DNA from: Haloarcula marismortui ATCC 43049
Lineage (GTDB): Archaea; Halobacteriota; Halobacteria; Halobacteriales; Haloarculaceae
DNA: 64,000 nucleotides
Direction of reading: 5' to 3'
Assembly (NCBI RefSeq): GCF_000011085.1
Contig: NC_006393.1
Coordinates: forward strand, 1-64,000
Program-made: the position numbers and the translations under genes
Part shown: positions 8,036 through 17,885 of the stretch, one piece after another
Position numbering within the stretch: position 1 is the first letter of the stretch
Layout: the number at the start of each line of letters is the position of its first letter
Notes under the pieces: model-generated
What the model saw: the letters and a program-made list of their open reading frames with translations, nothing else
Databases searched by the model: none
Told to the model about the DNA's origin: nothing

Positions 8036-10543
8036 ATGGATTTCGAGCTCAACTACCAGCGGTATATCGACATTGCAGACCACTGGATTGCGGATCGGCC
8101 AAAACAGGTTATCCTCGTTTTTTTGATCCTGTCAGGCGTGTTTGCGACTGGCCTTGGGCAGTCTGGCACAGAGTCTGGGACCAGTCAATTTGTCGACGAT
8201 GTTCCGGCAGCCGATGCGTTGGACGAAGTAAACAACAACTTTGAGCGAATCACATTTGAGGGTGACACAGGGACGACACAGCTAATCCACTCAGGCCAGA
8301 ATGTCTTGTCGAAGCCAGAATTACTGCGGATGCTTCGAGCGCAGCATCGGCTGTCAAAGAACCCTGAGATACAGGTCGAATCCACCACAAGCGTCGCACA
8401 GGCAGTTGCCAGAACCCTTGATCCGTCTGCAGAAACATTCGAAGAGCAGATCCGTGTCGTTGAAACCGCGGCACCGAGTGAGATTGACCAAGCTGTGCAA
8501 ACAGCCGCTGAGCGAAATCCACAATTTCGGGCCAGTCTCAGTAACGACTTCAATGCTCGTTCAGCCAGCGCTTCGGCAACAATCGGGATTGTTACACATC
8601 AACTGCAAACCGAAACCGACAGCGGTCCAGGTAGCAGCGGATCAAGTCCACTCACTAGTATACAGCAACAAGCAGTCTTTATTGTTGATTCCGTCGGCGG
8701 TGACATCACTGTTTTCGGCAGTGGCCTCACATCTGAAGAGCTGTCATCAGTGATAAGCGATTCACTAGCTCTAGTAGTACCCGCTGCAGTCGGACTGATC
8801 CTGTTTTTCCTTATCATCGCTTATCGCGACCCTGTCGACCTTCTATTAGGTCTGGTAGCGTTAGCGATGGCAATTCTCTGGACGTTCGGCTTTATGGGCC
8901 TGGCAGGCATCGCGTTCTCACAGCTGTTAATTGCAGTCCCTCCCCTGCTACTTGCGGTCGGGATTGATTTCGGCATTCATGCGATTAATCGCTACCGTGA
9001 AGAGCGGATCCAGGGATACGGGATTCAAGAGTCAATGCGGACCACTACGGATCAGTTGCTCGTCGCATTTGCTATTGTCACTGGGACTACTGTGGTCGGC
9101 TTTGCTGCAAATATGAGTAGCCCATTGGGATCGATTCAAGACTTTGGCATCGTCGCTGCCATCGGCATTGTATTTACATTCCTCATCTTTGGAGTGTTTC
9201 TTCCTGCAAGCAAGGTCTATGCTGATCAATTATGCCAGCGATATCCGATTCCGACGTTTGGGTCACAACCGATGGGTTCGGAGGACTCACTACTTGGACG
9301 GGTTCTTTTGGCTGGCGTACACATCGGTAGAGCAGCTCCAAAGACCTTCGTCATCGTGCTGGTACTCAGCACAGCGTGGGTTGGTGTCTATGGCTCTGGA
9401 GTTGAGTCGCGGTTCTCGCAGGATGATTTTCTGCCACCCGAAGAAAATCCAGAGTATCTGGAATACTTACCAGCAAGTGTACAGCCAAGTGAGTACACAG
9501 TGACAGAAACAACGAATTTCCTTGAGGATCGGTTCCAAACTGGCGAGGAAGATACAACAACAGTGTACGTTGAAGGGTCATTAACAGATGATGGAGCGCT
9601 TGAATCTATGTACCGCGCAGGAGACTCTCCACCGGATAGCTTCATCGTTGATGACGGTCATGCCCGTGAAACGTCTATTATTACCGTTATACGATCGTAC
9701 GCTGATCGAAGTCCCGAGTTCGCTGCACTTGTCGCCCAAAATGACCGGAATGCAAACGGGATTCCAGATGATAACTTGGTAACAATCTATGATGCCTTAC
9801 TTGATTCACCAGCGCGAGGACAGGCGCTGAATTATATTACCGACGACTATACGTCAGCGCGTATTGAGTACGCTGTTGAAGCCGACGCAACACAGGATGA
9901 AGTGACTTCTGACACTCGCACTGTTTCGGATCGCTTCCGGTTTAAAGCAACCGCAACTGGCGGCGTAATTGTTCTCAAAGCAGTTTCAGACGTGATTGGT
10001 GAGTCAGCGTTGATTAGTCTCGCTCTTGCTCTCGTGGGGTCTGGTATCTTTCTTATTATCGCGTATGCCGCGCTCGAAGGCCGGCCCCTTCTTGGGGTAG
10101 TTAACCTCCTACCTATTGCGATCACTGTTGCTGGCATCGCTGCAACGATGCGTTACCTTGGGATTCCATTTAATGTCCTAACGGGAACCATCCTCTCGAT
10201 CGGGCTTGGGCTTGGAACAGACTATTCTGCGCACCTGATCCACCGGTTCTCAGAAGAATATGAACGAGGTACAGATGTCTTTATCGCACTCACTACTACA
10301 GTCCGCGGTACTGGTGGAGCGCTTACCGGTTCGATGTTAACAACAGTATCAGGAATCGGGGTGCTCGTAATTGCAATCACACCAGTGCTTGGACAGTTCG
10401 GCATATTGACCGGGCTGACAATTCTTTACTCGTATCTTGCATCGATAATTATTGTCCCCTCTGCACTTGTGATCTGGTCCCAATTCGTTGAATCTGATAT
10501 CACTCGGTTCCTGTCTGGAAACAACTTTCGGGTGAATCAATGA
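8036..10543 (+). CDS. MMPL/RND-superfamily transporter (module 1)
   Basis: 835 aa with two similar halves, each a large extracytoplasmic loop followed by a bundle of helices, about 12 membrane segments in all. The helix-4 motif GIDFGIHAINRYREE and the helix-10 motif GLGTDYSAHLIHRF keep the aspartates expected to carry protons in MMPL/HpnN-like transporters. Co-transcribed with the CARDB gene 3 bases upstream. The substrate is unknown; lipids or other hydrophobic compounds are typical of the family. The first residues (MDFELNYQRYIDIADHWIA) are cytoplasmic. Confidence 0.93.
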   Translation: MDFELNYQRYIDIADHWIADRPKQVILVFLILSGVFATGLGQSGTESGTSQFVDDVPAADALDEVNNNFERITFEGDTGTTQLIHSGQNVLSKPELLRMLRAQHRLSKNPEIQVESTTSVAQAVARTLDPSAETFEEQIRVVETAAPSEIDQAVQTAAERNPQFRASLSNDFNARSASASATIGIVTHQLQTETDSGPGSSGSSPLTSIQQQAVFIVDSVGGDITVFGSGLTSEELSSVISDSLALVVPAAVGLILFFLIIAYRDPVDLLLGLVALAMAILWTFGFMGLAGIAFSQLLIAVPPLLLAVGIDFGIHAINRYREERIQGYGIQESMRTTTDQLLVAFAIVTGTTVVGFAANMSSPLGSIQDFGIVAAIGIVFTFLIFGVFLPASKVYADQLCQRYPIPTFGSQPMGSEDSLLGRVLLAGVHIGRAAPKTFVIVLVLSTAWVGVYGSGVESRFSQDDFLPPEENPEYLEYLPASVQPSEYTVTETTNFLEDRFQTGEEDTTTVYVEGSLTDDGALESMYRAGDSPPDSFIVDDGHARETSIITVIRSYADRSPEFAALVAQNDRNANGIPDDNLVTIYDALLDSPARGQALNYITDDYTSARIEYAVEADATQDEVTSDTRTVSDRFRFKATATGGVIVLKAVSDVIGESALISLALALVGSGIFLIIAYAALEGRPLLGVVNLLPIAITVAGIAATMRYLGIPFNVLTGTILSIGLGLGTDYSAHLIHRFSEEYERGTDVFIALTTTVRGTGGALTGSMLTTVSGIGVLVIAITPVLGQFGILTGLTILYSYLASIIIVPSALVIWSQFVESDITRFLSGNNFRVNQ

Positions 10544-10610
10544 GCGAACTCCATTCAAATATGATTGGATACACAATGTTCAAAGATCGGATAATAACAG
10601 TACACACGAT

Positions 10611-11679
10611 GAGGGTGTCATAGAACTCTTCTCACACCGTGATGATCGTGCTTCCCGGATTGTCTCCGCGTTCGTAATTGGTGATTGCGACGACCAGGCG
10701 AAGACACAGTGCGAGGAAGACCTGCGCTCGTGCGTGGGCGCGGCCTCGGGCGTGCGTTCGCCCGAGGCCGCAGTCCTTCACTGATTCGTTGGTTCGTTCC
10801 ACTCCAGTGCGGCGATTGTACGTCTGGTTTAGTATCGATTGTTTCAGCTGTACATCCTCGCTGTGTTTCTCAATGCGGTCCTCGACCCTGTATTCGATAT
10901 CTTTCGGGTCGTCAGCGTTTCTAGCATTGTACGGGGCGACTGGCACGACCCCTGCGGCCAGCAGGTGGTCGTGCCAGTCGAGGGTGTCGTAGGCGCTGTC
11001 ACCGACCATCCAAATCGGCTTGGCGACGGCGAGCGCGTCACAGGTGACGCGCATCGCCGTCTCTTCTGGCGCTTGTTTGCTCTCGGTGAACTCCGCTGCA
11101 ATCGGTATTTTTTGTCCGGTCGAAACAATCGTACAGCCGTAGCCGTAGTAGTACTCTTCATCGGTTGGATCGTAGCATTTCGACGCATCTTGGTCAGCGG
11201 GCATCGCCCTCACGTCGGTTGAATCGATGCAGTAGGTCAAGTCGAGCAGGCCGCGCCGGGCGGCCTGCTCGACGAGGTGGTCAAAGACTTCGTCGACGAC
11301 GTGTTCGAGGTCAGTAAGGAACCGATCGACCGCGTCTCTTGACGGCGGTCGATCGAAGCCACAGCTCAGCCAGACAACCGTGTTCTGAAGCTCCCGCTCA
11401 GCAGGACGAATTCCGTAGATATCACGGTAATAGCAGTGGAGGAACCCACGCAGCATCTCTGGTGGTTTATGCTCTCGTGTTCGCCCCGTCTCCGCCGGGG
11501 CGAACACGTCGAACTCGCCAAGAAACTCGAAGGAGAGATGCTCAAACAACGCTAACGTCTCGGTCTCCGCGACATTGAAGAACGACTCTACCGAAGGCTC
11601 ATTCTGCAGGGTCGCTGAGTCCATACCACCTCAGCATTCACCCTGCTCTTTGGTGTGGTAACTGTTCTATGACACCCTC
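10611..11679 (-). mobile_element. 1,069-bp IS4-type element with 11-bp target repeats
   Basis: Perfect 16-bp inverted ends (GAGGGTGTCATAGAAC). The target sequence GTACACACGAT is duplicated at 10600-10610 and 11680-11690. It carries one intact transposase gene. It sits between the MMPL gene and the TrmB-type regulator, probably separating genes that were neighbours. A disrupted second copy begins at 44970. Confidence 0.9.
10632..11624 (-). CDS. IS4-type DDE transposase
   Basis: 330 aa. The first catalytic aspartate is in YCIDSTDVRAMP, the second in IWMVGDSAYDTLDW, and the third block YNRRTGVERTNESVK fits the Y-(2)-R-(3)-E-(6)-K signature of IS4-type enzymes. Start ATG at 11624 lies 55 bases inside the element end. 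The IS subgroup was not assigned. Confidence 0.88.
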   Translation of the reverse strand: MDSATLQNEPSVESFFNVAETETLALFEHLSFEFLGEFDVFAPAETGRTREHKPPEMLRGFLHCYYRDIYGIRPAERELQNTVVWLSCGFDRPPSRDAVDRFLTDLEHVVDEVFDHLVEQAARRGLLDLTYCIDSTDVRAMPADQDASKCYDPTDEEYYYGYGCTIVSTGQKIPIAAEFTESKQAPEETAMRVTCDALAVAKPIWMVGDSAYDTLDWHDHLLAAGVVPVAPYNARNADDPKDIEYRVEDRIEKHSEDVQLKQSILNQTYNRRTGVERTNESVKDCGLGRTHARGRAHARAQVFLALCLRLVVAITNYERGDNPGSTIITV

Positions 11680-11716
11680 GTACACACGATAGTAAAGCAT
11701 TCGGAGAATCAATAGA

Positions 11717-12496
11717 ATGAGCGATAACGAAGCAACTGAGTCATTGAAAGAGCTAGGGTTATCAACGTATGAGGCACGCGTGTTCATTACACTCGTTGAG
11801 ATTGGGAGCGGGACTGCCCGTGAGATAGCTTCTGTAACCGACGTTCCCCGGCCGCAAGTATACACGACAGCACACGATTTAGAGAGTCGCGGGTTCATTA
11901 GCATCCAGCAGTCGAATCCACAGGTATTCCAACCTGTTTCACTGGATGAAGCAAAAGCACAGCTTGAAAATCGGTTTGAAACTCAGCGTGATAGTGTGTT
12001 TGATTATCTTGAGTCGTTGGAACCTGCTACTGGAAACGAAGCCGAAGAGAACGAAGATGTCTGGTCAATTACTGGAAAAACAGCTATTACCGAGAGGATT
12101 GCTAAACTAGCTTCCGAAGCGAACCAAACAATTCTATATGGTAGCCCAGACCTTGTTGACCCAAGCCCAGATTTGGTAACAGCACTGGAAGCAGCGTGTG
12201 AGCGTGGTATCGGCGTCACACTACTTGCAAAGAGCGGTCAGACAATCGATAGTTCGTGGATCGATAATGACAATATCGACATATTTTATTCTTCCCAGGT
12301 CAATCAAAGTAACGAGTATGCTGAGCGGATTCTGATAGTCGACCTTGACGTGTTTTTACTTAGTATTCGCGGCGGCAAAGCAGATGATGAAACCGCCGTT
12401 TGGAGTGCGCGGACCACTTTCGCACAGATATTCTGCCAATTAACAATTGGGAACTTCGAGGAAATTACCACAGAGACTCAGATAAAGTCACCATAG
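11717..12496 (+). CDS. TrmB-family transcriptional regulator
   Basis: 259 aa. An N-terminal winged helix (LGLSTYEARVFITLVEIG ... VPRPQVYTTAHDLESRG) is followed by a short coiled region and a C-terminal TrmB ligand-type domain (ITERIAKLASEANQTILYG). It lies downstream of CARDB/MMPL module 1, from which an IS now separates it, so it may control that module. The regulators near modules 2 and 3 are TetR-type instead. Confidence 0.9.
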   Translation: MSDNEATESLKELGLSTYEARVFITLVEIGSGTAREIASVTDVPRPQVYTTAHDLESRGFISIQQSNPQVFQPVSLDEAKAQLENRFETQRDSVFDYLESLEPATGNEAEENEDVWSITGKTAITERIAKLASEANQTILYGSPDLVDPSPDLVTALEAACERGIGVTLLAKSGQTIDSSWIDNDNIDIFYSSQVNQSNEYAERILIVDLDVFLLSIRGGKADDETAVWSARTTFAQIFCQLTIGNFEEITTETQIKSP

Positions 12497-12498
12497 AG

Positions 12499-12595
12499 CC
12501 TGTCGAAAAATGTTTTTTGCCGGTATATGGGGCCAATTAATGCTATAGCCGATGCTAAGACCGTAAGATTCGACTCAAAATTGTTTTTCGACAGG
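12499..12595. mobile_element. Possible 97-bp MITE
   Basis: 12-bp perfect inverted ends CCTGTCGAAAAA (12499-12510) and TTTTTCGACAGG (12584-12595) enclose gene-free DNA. CCATA occurs close to both sides (12491 and 12597) but is not directly adjacent, so a target duplication is doubtful. A rho-independent-like hairpin of the TrmB gene is an alternative reading. Confidence 0.35.
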
Positions 12596-12785
12596 TTCCA
12601 TAACTCCTATCGGTTTCGTTACGGAGCTCATCAGCTTCGTCACCCTCGGTCGCCTCAAGTTGGTCTTTCAGCCCTTGCAGGCGTGTCTCTTTCTCTTGAT
12701 GAAGTAATAGAACCACTACGGTGTGAACGGGGTTATTACAGGCTACTTGATAAGAATTTTTCGCGTTGGGATATTGGCGCCGAAT

Positions 12786-13340
12786 ATGCCTTCCGAGCCC
12801 TCCAGCGGTCCAACAGCTGCACCGCGACAATCAGGAATAGCGGCCCCGCCCTCACGTACGGAGCGGATTCAAGCATGGATGTCGGCGAATACCCTGCCAG
12901 TTGAGATACTACTAACAGCACTATCGGTTGCAGTCTGGGTGATCGCACTGCCGGTCGTAATTTTTGGGTCATTTACCGCGTTAGGTGGCGATACGTCAAT
13001 CCTCAGCGCCGGAATAATGATTGTCGCTGCTGGCTCCCTTGGCGTAATTGTACTGGCGGCATGGGTACTAATTCGCACCTTCATCGACATCCGAAATCAT
13101 GGACTTCCACTCCGTGGCGCGGATAGTACCCGGGCTATCGCGTATGACGGAATTCAGAGTCTGAAAGCGGTCACAGCTGGGGTTTTTGTCTTGTCCCTGC
13201 TTGAGTATGGCGTACTCTCTCTGACTGTTCAGTCTGGGCCTACGTTAGTGCTCCAACTGATCGGAGTGTGCGGCATTCTCCTGCCTGATCTCGTTCTTAT
13301 ACATGGTCTCGGGGCATTCATTCGATACCTTTTTATTTGA
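12786..13340 (+). CDS. Membrane protein of unknown function
   Basis: 184 aa from the ATG at 12786 (MPSEPSSGPTAAP). About 40 hydrophilic residues precede four predicted helices: ILLTALSVAVWVIALPVVIF, AGIMIVAAGSLGVIVLAAWV, TAGVFVLSLLEYGVLSL and LVLQLIGVCGILLPDLVLIH. An in-frame start at 12723 would add 21 residues of poor quality. No family recognised. Confidence 0.7.
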   Translation: MPSEPSSGPTAAPRQSGIAAPPSRTERIQAWMSANTLPVEILLTALSVAVWVIALPVVIFGSFTALGGDTSILSAGIMIVAAGSLGVIVLAAWVLIRTFIDIRNHGLPLRGADSTRAIAYDGIQSLKAVTAGVFVLSLLEYGVLSLTVQSGPTLVLQLIGVCGILLPDLVLIHGLGAFIRYLFI

Positions 13341-13734
13341 AATAAGTATCAGTATAAAGTGGAACTAAGCACATTCCTGTCAATCATGGCCAGACGAAGA
13401 GTTAGTGCGTTCGACGAGCAGCCAACTACGGTCGAAGTTCACGGCGATACAACAGTCCGTTTCACTGGAGCCGCTCTCCGAGCGTAAGACAGATGCCTCG
13501 TCCGAGCAGTCTGAGTTAGCCCGGGGCGGCGAGTCCATCGAGCATCTCATCTGATGACCGGTATGTTGTTGGGACCGCTACTTGACATTCTTCAACGAAT
13601 CAATTTGCATCTCAGGTACAGTAGACAAACTGGTATTGGTTGCGCACCGATAACAAGCCAATTAATTACGGGTGGTACATCAATATCTAGCAAATAACCA
13701 GCAGGTATATTAAGTTACAATAAAATACGGATAT
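13341..13734. other. Intergenic stretch with gene debris
   Basis: No convincing gene. A 33-codon frame at 13386-13487 (begins MARRRVSAFDEQPTTVEVHG) looks coding and may continue after a frameshift to a TGA near 13556, which would make it a broken small gene. The rest is AT-rich. Confidence 0.3.
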
Positions 13735-13875
13735 GTGCCTCGAGAAAGCGTCGAAACTGAAACCGATAACCCCGTTGAAAAGCACATCCGGCACGCTCAT
13801 CAGCAGACCGATGATGACAAAGTGCTTTATTACCTTCGTGAAGTACTGCAACTCGTTTACGCCAACGAGGAATAG
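13735..13875 (+). CDS. Small acidic protein, 46 aa
   Basis: GTG start at 13735. The protein ends HQQTDDDKVLYYLREVLQLVYANEE, split here by its DDDKV and REVLQLVY parts. Strongly amphipathic C-terminal helix and haloarchaeal composition. An overlapping frame from ATG 13733 looks like noise. Family unknown. Confidence 0.45.
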   Translation: MPRESVETETDNPVEKHIRHAHQQTDDDKVLYYLREVLQLVYANEE

Positions 13876-13887
13876 ATCTAGGACAGT

Positions 13888-13980
13888 TTACTCAGAGGAA
13901 CTGCCCCGTGTAACAACCTGAGCGAAGGCGACGTTTTCTCTAACATCGGTAATCTCTACAGTAACGCGCTCTCCAACCTC
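13888..13980 (-). pseudogene. 3' fragment of a TRAM-domain protein
   Basis: The minus-strand frame reads VGERVTVEITDVRENVAFAQ followed by a short tail and stop at 13888-13890. This is the end of a TRAM domain, an OB-fold RNA-binding unit common as stand-alone proteins in haloarchaea. The 5' part is cut off by the repeat element starting at 13980. Confidence 0.6.
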
Positions 13981-14257
13981 AGTTGATCACATCAGGTTAG
14001 AGTAAGCGTCTGCTTGGCGAGGATATGCAGTCTGGCGGCGCCCCGCACTAATTGATGACGGTTCTTCCGGTAGCTGTCCATCGGGCCGGACAGCGGTCGT
14101 CAGTGGTGACACTGTCGCGTCGGCGGTAGTGCGCCGCCGACAGCGACGATCCATCCCGAAAATCATGCTCACCAGCGGTTCGAAGATGCTCCACAGCTAG
14201 TTCAGTTTGGTTCACCGTCATCAGACGGGATTACGCGGCTGTCGATGTGATTGACTA
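13980..14257. mobile_element. Non-autonomous repeat element, copy A
   Basis: Ends CAGTTGATCACAT and ATGTGATTGACTA form an imperfect inverted repeat. About 215 bases of its right part match copy D at 47397-47783 at roughly nine in ten positions. It contains a GC-rich hairpin (CGGCGG/CGCCGCCG) and no intact gene. It truncates the TRAM gene fragment. Confidence 0.65.
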
Positions 14258-14289
14258 AGTATGTGGCAGGACAGGGTGTCGCGAAAAGT

Positions 14290-14333
14290 GCTAACCAACA
14301 AGACCCCGAAAAAACGCGCAGTTGTTGGTTAGC
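14290..14333. promoter_or_regulatory. Long-spaced palindrome, copy 1 (GCTAACCAACA-N20-TGTTGGTTAGC)
   Basis: GCTAACCAACAA at 14290-14301 and TTGTTGGTTAGC at 14322-14333, separated by 20 bases. The same arms and spacing recur at 21149-21192 and, less perfectly, 27666-27708, where they lie directly before start codons. Here no gene start adjoins it, probably because the gene was lost. Confidence 0.6.
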
Positions 14334-14531
14334 TACCCGCCCGGATTTCTAACCGTCATTTGTTTCTCTCCTTAATCCCCTCAACGAACCATTCAGCAAG
14401 TGCGTAAGCGGTGGTAACAGGGATAGTGATAGCGAGCACTACGAATATGATTCATCGACAGTCGGGCCAGACTGAGTTAGCGAACTGGAGAACACGAGAG
14501 TGCCAGTAGCAAGGACGCCGCCGACACTACC

Positions 14532-16220
14532 TCAGAGATTATCCAACGTTACTGTTTTTTCACTCCCGTCTTCAAACCCGAGAGTCAACGTCACTTGCGA
14601 GCCAGGATCCTCATTACTACCGAATCCACCAAAGCGATTATCCCTGAACTCAGTAATCGTGTATTCTGTTTGCTCACCATCTGAGACCACCTCATTTGAT
14701 TGGAGTTGCACCGTGGTTCTCAGTGGGACGGGACCATCAGTCGAGTCGTATAGACTTCCGGTACGACTACTCACAATCTCTGGGCCTGCATCATCCCAAG
14801 ACCATCCTCTATTAAAAACAGCTGAACCGTTTCCAACTTGATCTACCTGGAAGTTCTCAGCATCGCGAATTGTAATATTTTGTATACTAACTGGAGAAGA
14901 CCCGGTATTTTCTAGAGTGAACTTTACAGTGTCTTGCACACCACCACCGTCGTTATTACGGGTTTTTCTGGAACTGACTATCTGAGCGCGCTCTGCACTG
15001 GCTAGCGGTGCGATGTTTACGATTGTCGAATTTGTGGGGCCCTGTGTTAGGTTCCCATCCGTTCCACGGATGGATAATTCGTGGTGGCCAGTAGCCCAAC
15101 CAGCGGTATCTATGGATCGGTTAACGTCTTCTTTCGGCTGATCGAATTCTCCGTCTGAAGCGGACATATTAGACCGCCGGTTGGGTGCTCTATTTGTAGA
15201 CTTATTCGATGACCACTGAGCTTGGATAATATCATTCCCTCCTCTTCCTTGATCATTAACTACTGCTGTGAGATTGAACGAATCGCTTTTTTTTACAGAT
15301 ACTTTATCGGTTGAGATACGTGGTACCTCAGGTCCTAGTGTATTTCCACTCCGACCTTGATTACCATTTCCTGCGCTATATTCGGGGCTATTGTCCGGAT
15401 CCTTTCCAACACCGACCGGGGAGCATTTAATATCATAGTCTGCAGTATCAAAAACTATCGTCACTGCTTGTCCACTTGCGGGTGTGACTTCATCAACGTG
15501 AGATGCCCTGTTCTCGCCGCTTCGCAGGATATCTTTCCACTCATTTGCGGACAGTTTCGTTGGGACTGTTAAACTAAAATCGCCATTATATGATTTTTCC
15601 CCAGTCTTGTTGCCTTGGAATATAATGGGCTCTCTACCTCCACTGCTTCGATCATATTCACCCACAAGAGGATATATATGAACTGTTGTACCACTAACGA
15701 GTAACTGATCCGTCTGAACAGATCGTCCTTCAAACTCTCCAGTAGTATATGTTACTGTACTTTCAGTAGTGACAGACCCGACGCTATCCAAGTAATTATA
15801 GTTCGGTTCATATGTCACAGTACTTGTATTAACAGTGCTAAGACCGCAAATTTCGGCTATCGTAGCACTTGGTGGCCCGTCTTGCAAAGAGAATGTATTG
15901 CTAGCTTCTCCAATGTTGCTTACCCGCAACGAGCCTGATGATTGCCGAGGTTGGGCAGCGACTAACCGCGCAGGATATGATGTGCCAAGCTGTACCGAAG
16001 CCGGCACTCTATTACCATTTTCCCCGGCAGAGATTATGCTATTCCGGATCTCTTGCAACTCTCCTTCAGTCTGAGTTGCATGATTAAATTCAATCCTCTC
16101 ATTCTGACTTGGAATCACATATGCTTGGTGAATACTAAAAGCAACTATAAGAATCGCAAAAAGCAGAACCGCGCCGACTTGAACCGATTGTGCACGCTCA
16201 TCTGTCCAGAAGTCCATCAA
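14532..16220 (-). CDS. Large pilin-like exported protein
   Basis: 562 aa. The N-terminus (DERAQSVQVGAVLLFAILIV) has the short charged leader and hydrophobic helix of haloarchaeal type IV pilin-like proteins. The remainder is extracellular, with many N-x-S/T sites and beta-rich repeats, including a CARDB-like stretch near residue 430 (VKFTLENTGSSPVSIQNITI). It is followed by no partner gene. The promoter side faces the recombinase gene across 47 bases. An adhesion or surface role is inference. Confidence 0.75.
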   Translation of the reverse strand: MMDFWTDERAQSVQVGAVLLFAILIVAFSIHQAYVIPSQNERIEFNHATQTEGELQEIRNSIISAGENGNRVPASVQLGTSYPARLVAAQPRQSSGSLRVSNIGEASNTFSLQDGPPSATIAEICGLSTVNTSTVTYEPNYNYLDSVGSVTTESTVTYTTGEFEGRSVQTDQLLVSGTTVHIYPLVGEYDRSSGGREPIIFQGNKTGEKSYNGDFSLTVPTKLSANEWKDILRSGENRASHVDEVTPASGQAVTIVFDTADYDIKCSPVGVGKDPDNSPEYSAGNGNQGRSGNTLGPEVPRISTDKVSVKKSDSFNLTAVVNDQGRGGNDIIQAQWSSNKSTNRAPNRRSNMSASDGEFDQPKEDVNRSIDTAGWATGHHELSIRGTDGNLTQGPTNSTIVNIAPLASAERAQIVSSRKTRNNDGGGVQDTVKFTLENTGSSPVSIQNITIRDAENFQVDQVGNGSAVFNRGWSWDDAGPEIVSSRTGSLYDSTDGPVPLRTTVQLQSNEVVSDGEQTEYTITEFRDNRFGGFGSNEDPGSQVTLTLGFEDGSEKTVTLDNL

Positions 16221-16267
16221 CTCAATTTACCAACCTATAGATATATGTATTTGGTATTTATATCGGC

Positions 16268-17566
16268 TTATTCGCAGCTAAATGCATTGGATAATTTCTC
16301 CCGCATGAACCCCCGCCGGAGTTCACGCTTTCGCTCGTCGGTCAGGTAGTCCTCGAACACCACCTTCGCGCTCGCACTGCCCTGCTCGTCGGCGATATCC
16401 TGGACGTGGGCCAGCAGGTCCTCGGTCGTTCGCGAGTAGGCGTCGTACCAGAACCGCCGACCCATGTGTGGCTTCCGGGCGACGCCGTCGATCTCCTCGG
16501 GCACGCCGGCCCTGTCGGCGAGTTCGTGGAACCACCCCGCGATGGTCGTGCCGTCGACGTGGCCGGTTTTCGAGCGCTCCGAGGGGAACAGATAGCCATC
16601 GACGCGGGAGAGGTGCCAGCGAGCGATGTCTTCGCCGAAGACAATAGCGACGGTCCCCGGCCCGTTCTTTCGCTCGTCGAACTGGATATAGGGGTCGTCA
16701 CCGTTGAGATGGAGCTGGTCCTGGTGCAGCGCCGCGACTTCGCCCGCCCGGAGGCCCCAGCCAGCGAGGGCAACAACGAGCATCCGGTCGCGGCTGGTGA
16801 TGGCGGCGTCGAACATCGTCCGGACGTGCTCGGACTCGAGAGCGACTGGATCTGTGTCCGACGAGCGCGTCCACGAGAACCAGTCCTCCGCGCCGTTGGT
16901 GGGATTGACTGTCGCCACACGGCGCTCAACAAGCCAGCCGTACCACGTTCGGATTGCATCGTGGACGCGCGCGATGGTCGACTCAGCGAACTCTCCGGAC
17001 ATGTAGGCGAGGGTCTCCCGGCAGCGGTCGACGGCTTCGGTCCCGGTGATGTCGCTGTCGGCGTCGACGGGCGAGAGGAGATCATCGGTTCCGTGGCGTT
17101 CTCGGTAGGACCGAGCGTAGCGGGCGAGCCGATACCGGATGGTCTCGCGGGTGCTATCGGTCCAGTCATCTGCGGCCGCTTGCTTGGCGTCGAGATACTC
17201 TTGAAAGGACTCGCGGGTCTCGTCGTGCTCGATATCCCAGTCGTAGCCGCTGGTTTCGGTGTCGTACCCGAGTGTGTCCGACCAGAAGGTGGCGAACGTC
17301 GTGTCGTGGTACTCTTTCAGCGCGTACGTGAGCCCACGGAAGCCGTTGTTCGAGAGCCACTCGTAGGATGGCCTGTCGGTTTCGGGGTCGAAGTCGTCGC
17401 GCCGCAGCGCCGGCACGACCACAGCCTCGTAGGCGTCGGCGAGCTGGCCCTCGGTCAGCAGTGTCCAGGGAACGTCGTCGGCGGAGTGCCAAGGCTTCGT
17501 CCGCTCAATCCCGGGGGAACCCTCGTGCTTTCCCGGTTCTGAATCTGAATCAGCCGATTTCGGCAT
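16268..17566 (-). CDS. Tyrosine recombinase/integrase
   Basis: 432 aa. An N-terminal SAM-like DNA-binding region (about 110-215) precedes the catalytic domain. Catalytic residues are visible: R273 in GLRAGEVAAL, K300 in FDERKNGP, H367 and R370 in KPHMGRRFW, and a likely nucleophile Y407 in VVFEDYLTDERKR. Archaeal XerC/phage-integrase type. GC-rich and well conserved in codon use. No tRNA or att site was seen beside it, so replicon resolution is as likely as integration. Confidence 0.87.
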   Translation of the reverse strand: MPKSADSDSEPGKHEGSPGIERTKPWHSADDVPWTLLTEGQLADAYEAVVVPALRRDDFDPETDRPSYEWLSNNGFRGLTYALKEYHDTTFATFWSDTLGYDTETSGYDWDIEHDETRESFQEYLDAKQAAADDWTDSTRETIRYRLARYARSYRERHGTDDLLSPVDADSDITGTEAVDRCRETLAYMSGEFAESTIARVHDAIRTWYGWLVERRVATVNPTNGAEDWFSWTRSSDTDPVALESEHVRTMFDAAITSRDRMLVVALAGWGLRAGEVAALHQDQLHLNGDDPYIQFDERKNGPGTVAIVFGEDIARWHLSRVDGYLFPSERSKTGHVDGTTIAGWFHELADRAGVPEEIDGVARKPHMGRRFWYDAYSRTTEDLLAHVQDIADEQGSASAKVVFEDYLTDERKRELRRGFMREKLSNAFSCE

Positions 17567-17885
17567 ACACAGCTAAACACACTAAAACCTGATAGTTCTG
17601 TTGCCACAGCAGACCTGTAACGGACTTATGGCTCTACGGTGGCTTAGCAAATATTGCTTTAAAGTGTTTTTCGCTATACGAAATCCGCATGGTGGCGCTG
17701 CGAATGCCGCCGAATCCGTGCACGAGAACCACCTCTCTCGGTGGAAGTCGGGCCAGTGTACCAGCTGACCAAGAAGTTACGACCGCTACTCAGCGGTGGT
17801 GAGTAGCGGTCGGACAGGAGAGACCGGGCAAATCAGTCGACTTTGACAGTGATGCCTCTCACGAAGGGCTACCACGGACCGGGAT
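17567..17885. other. Gene-free spacer with a strong hairpin
   Basis: GACCGCTACTC (17781-17791) and GAGTAGCGGTC (17801-17811) form an 11-bp perfect stem with a 9-base loop. It may be a terminator of the leftward transposase transcript or an element end. Nothing else was recognised. Confidence 0.45.

Noticed and set aside
12555-12830. 91-codon minus-strand frame with a coding-like helix (LQGLKDQLEATEGDEADELR)
   Set aside because: Only the middle 40 codons look real and the start overlaps the membrane protein gene. It may be a gene scrap cut by the inverted repeat at 12499-12595, but support is too weak to annotate.
16406-17542. 378-codon plus-strand frame opposite the recombinase
   Set aside because: A high-GC antisense shadow; the minus strand carries the full set of tyrosine-recombinase residues.
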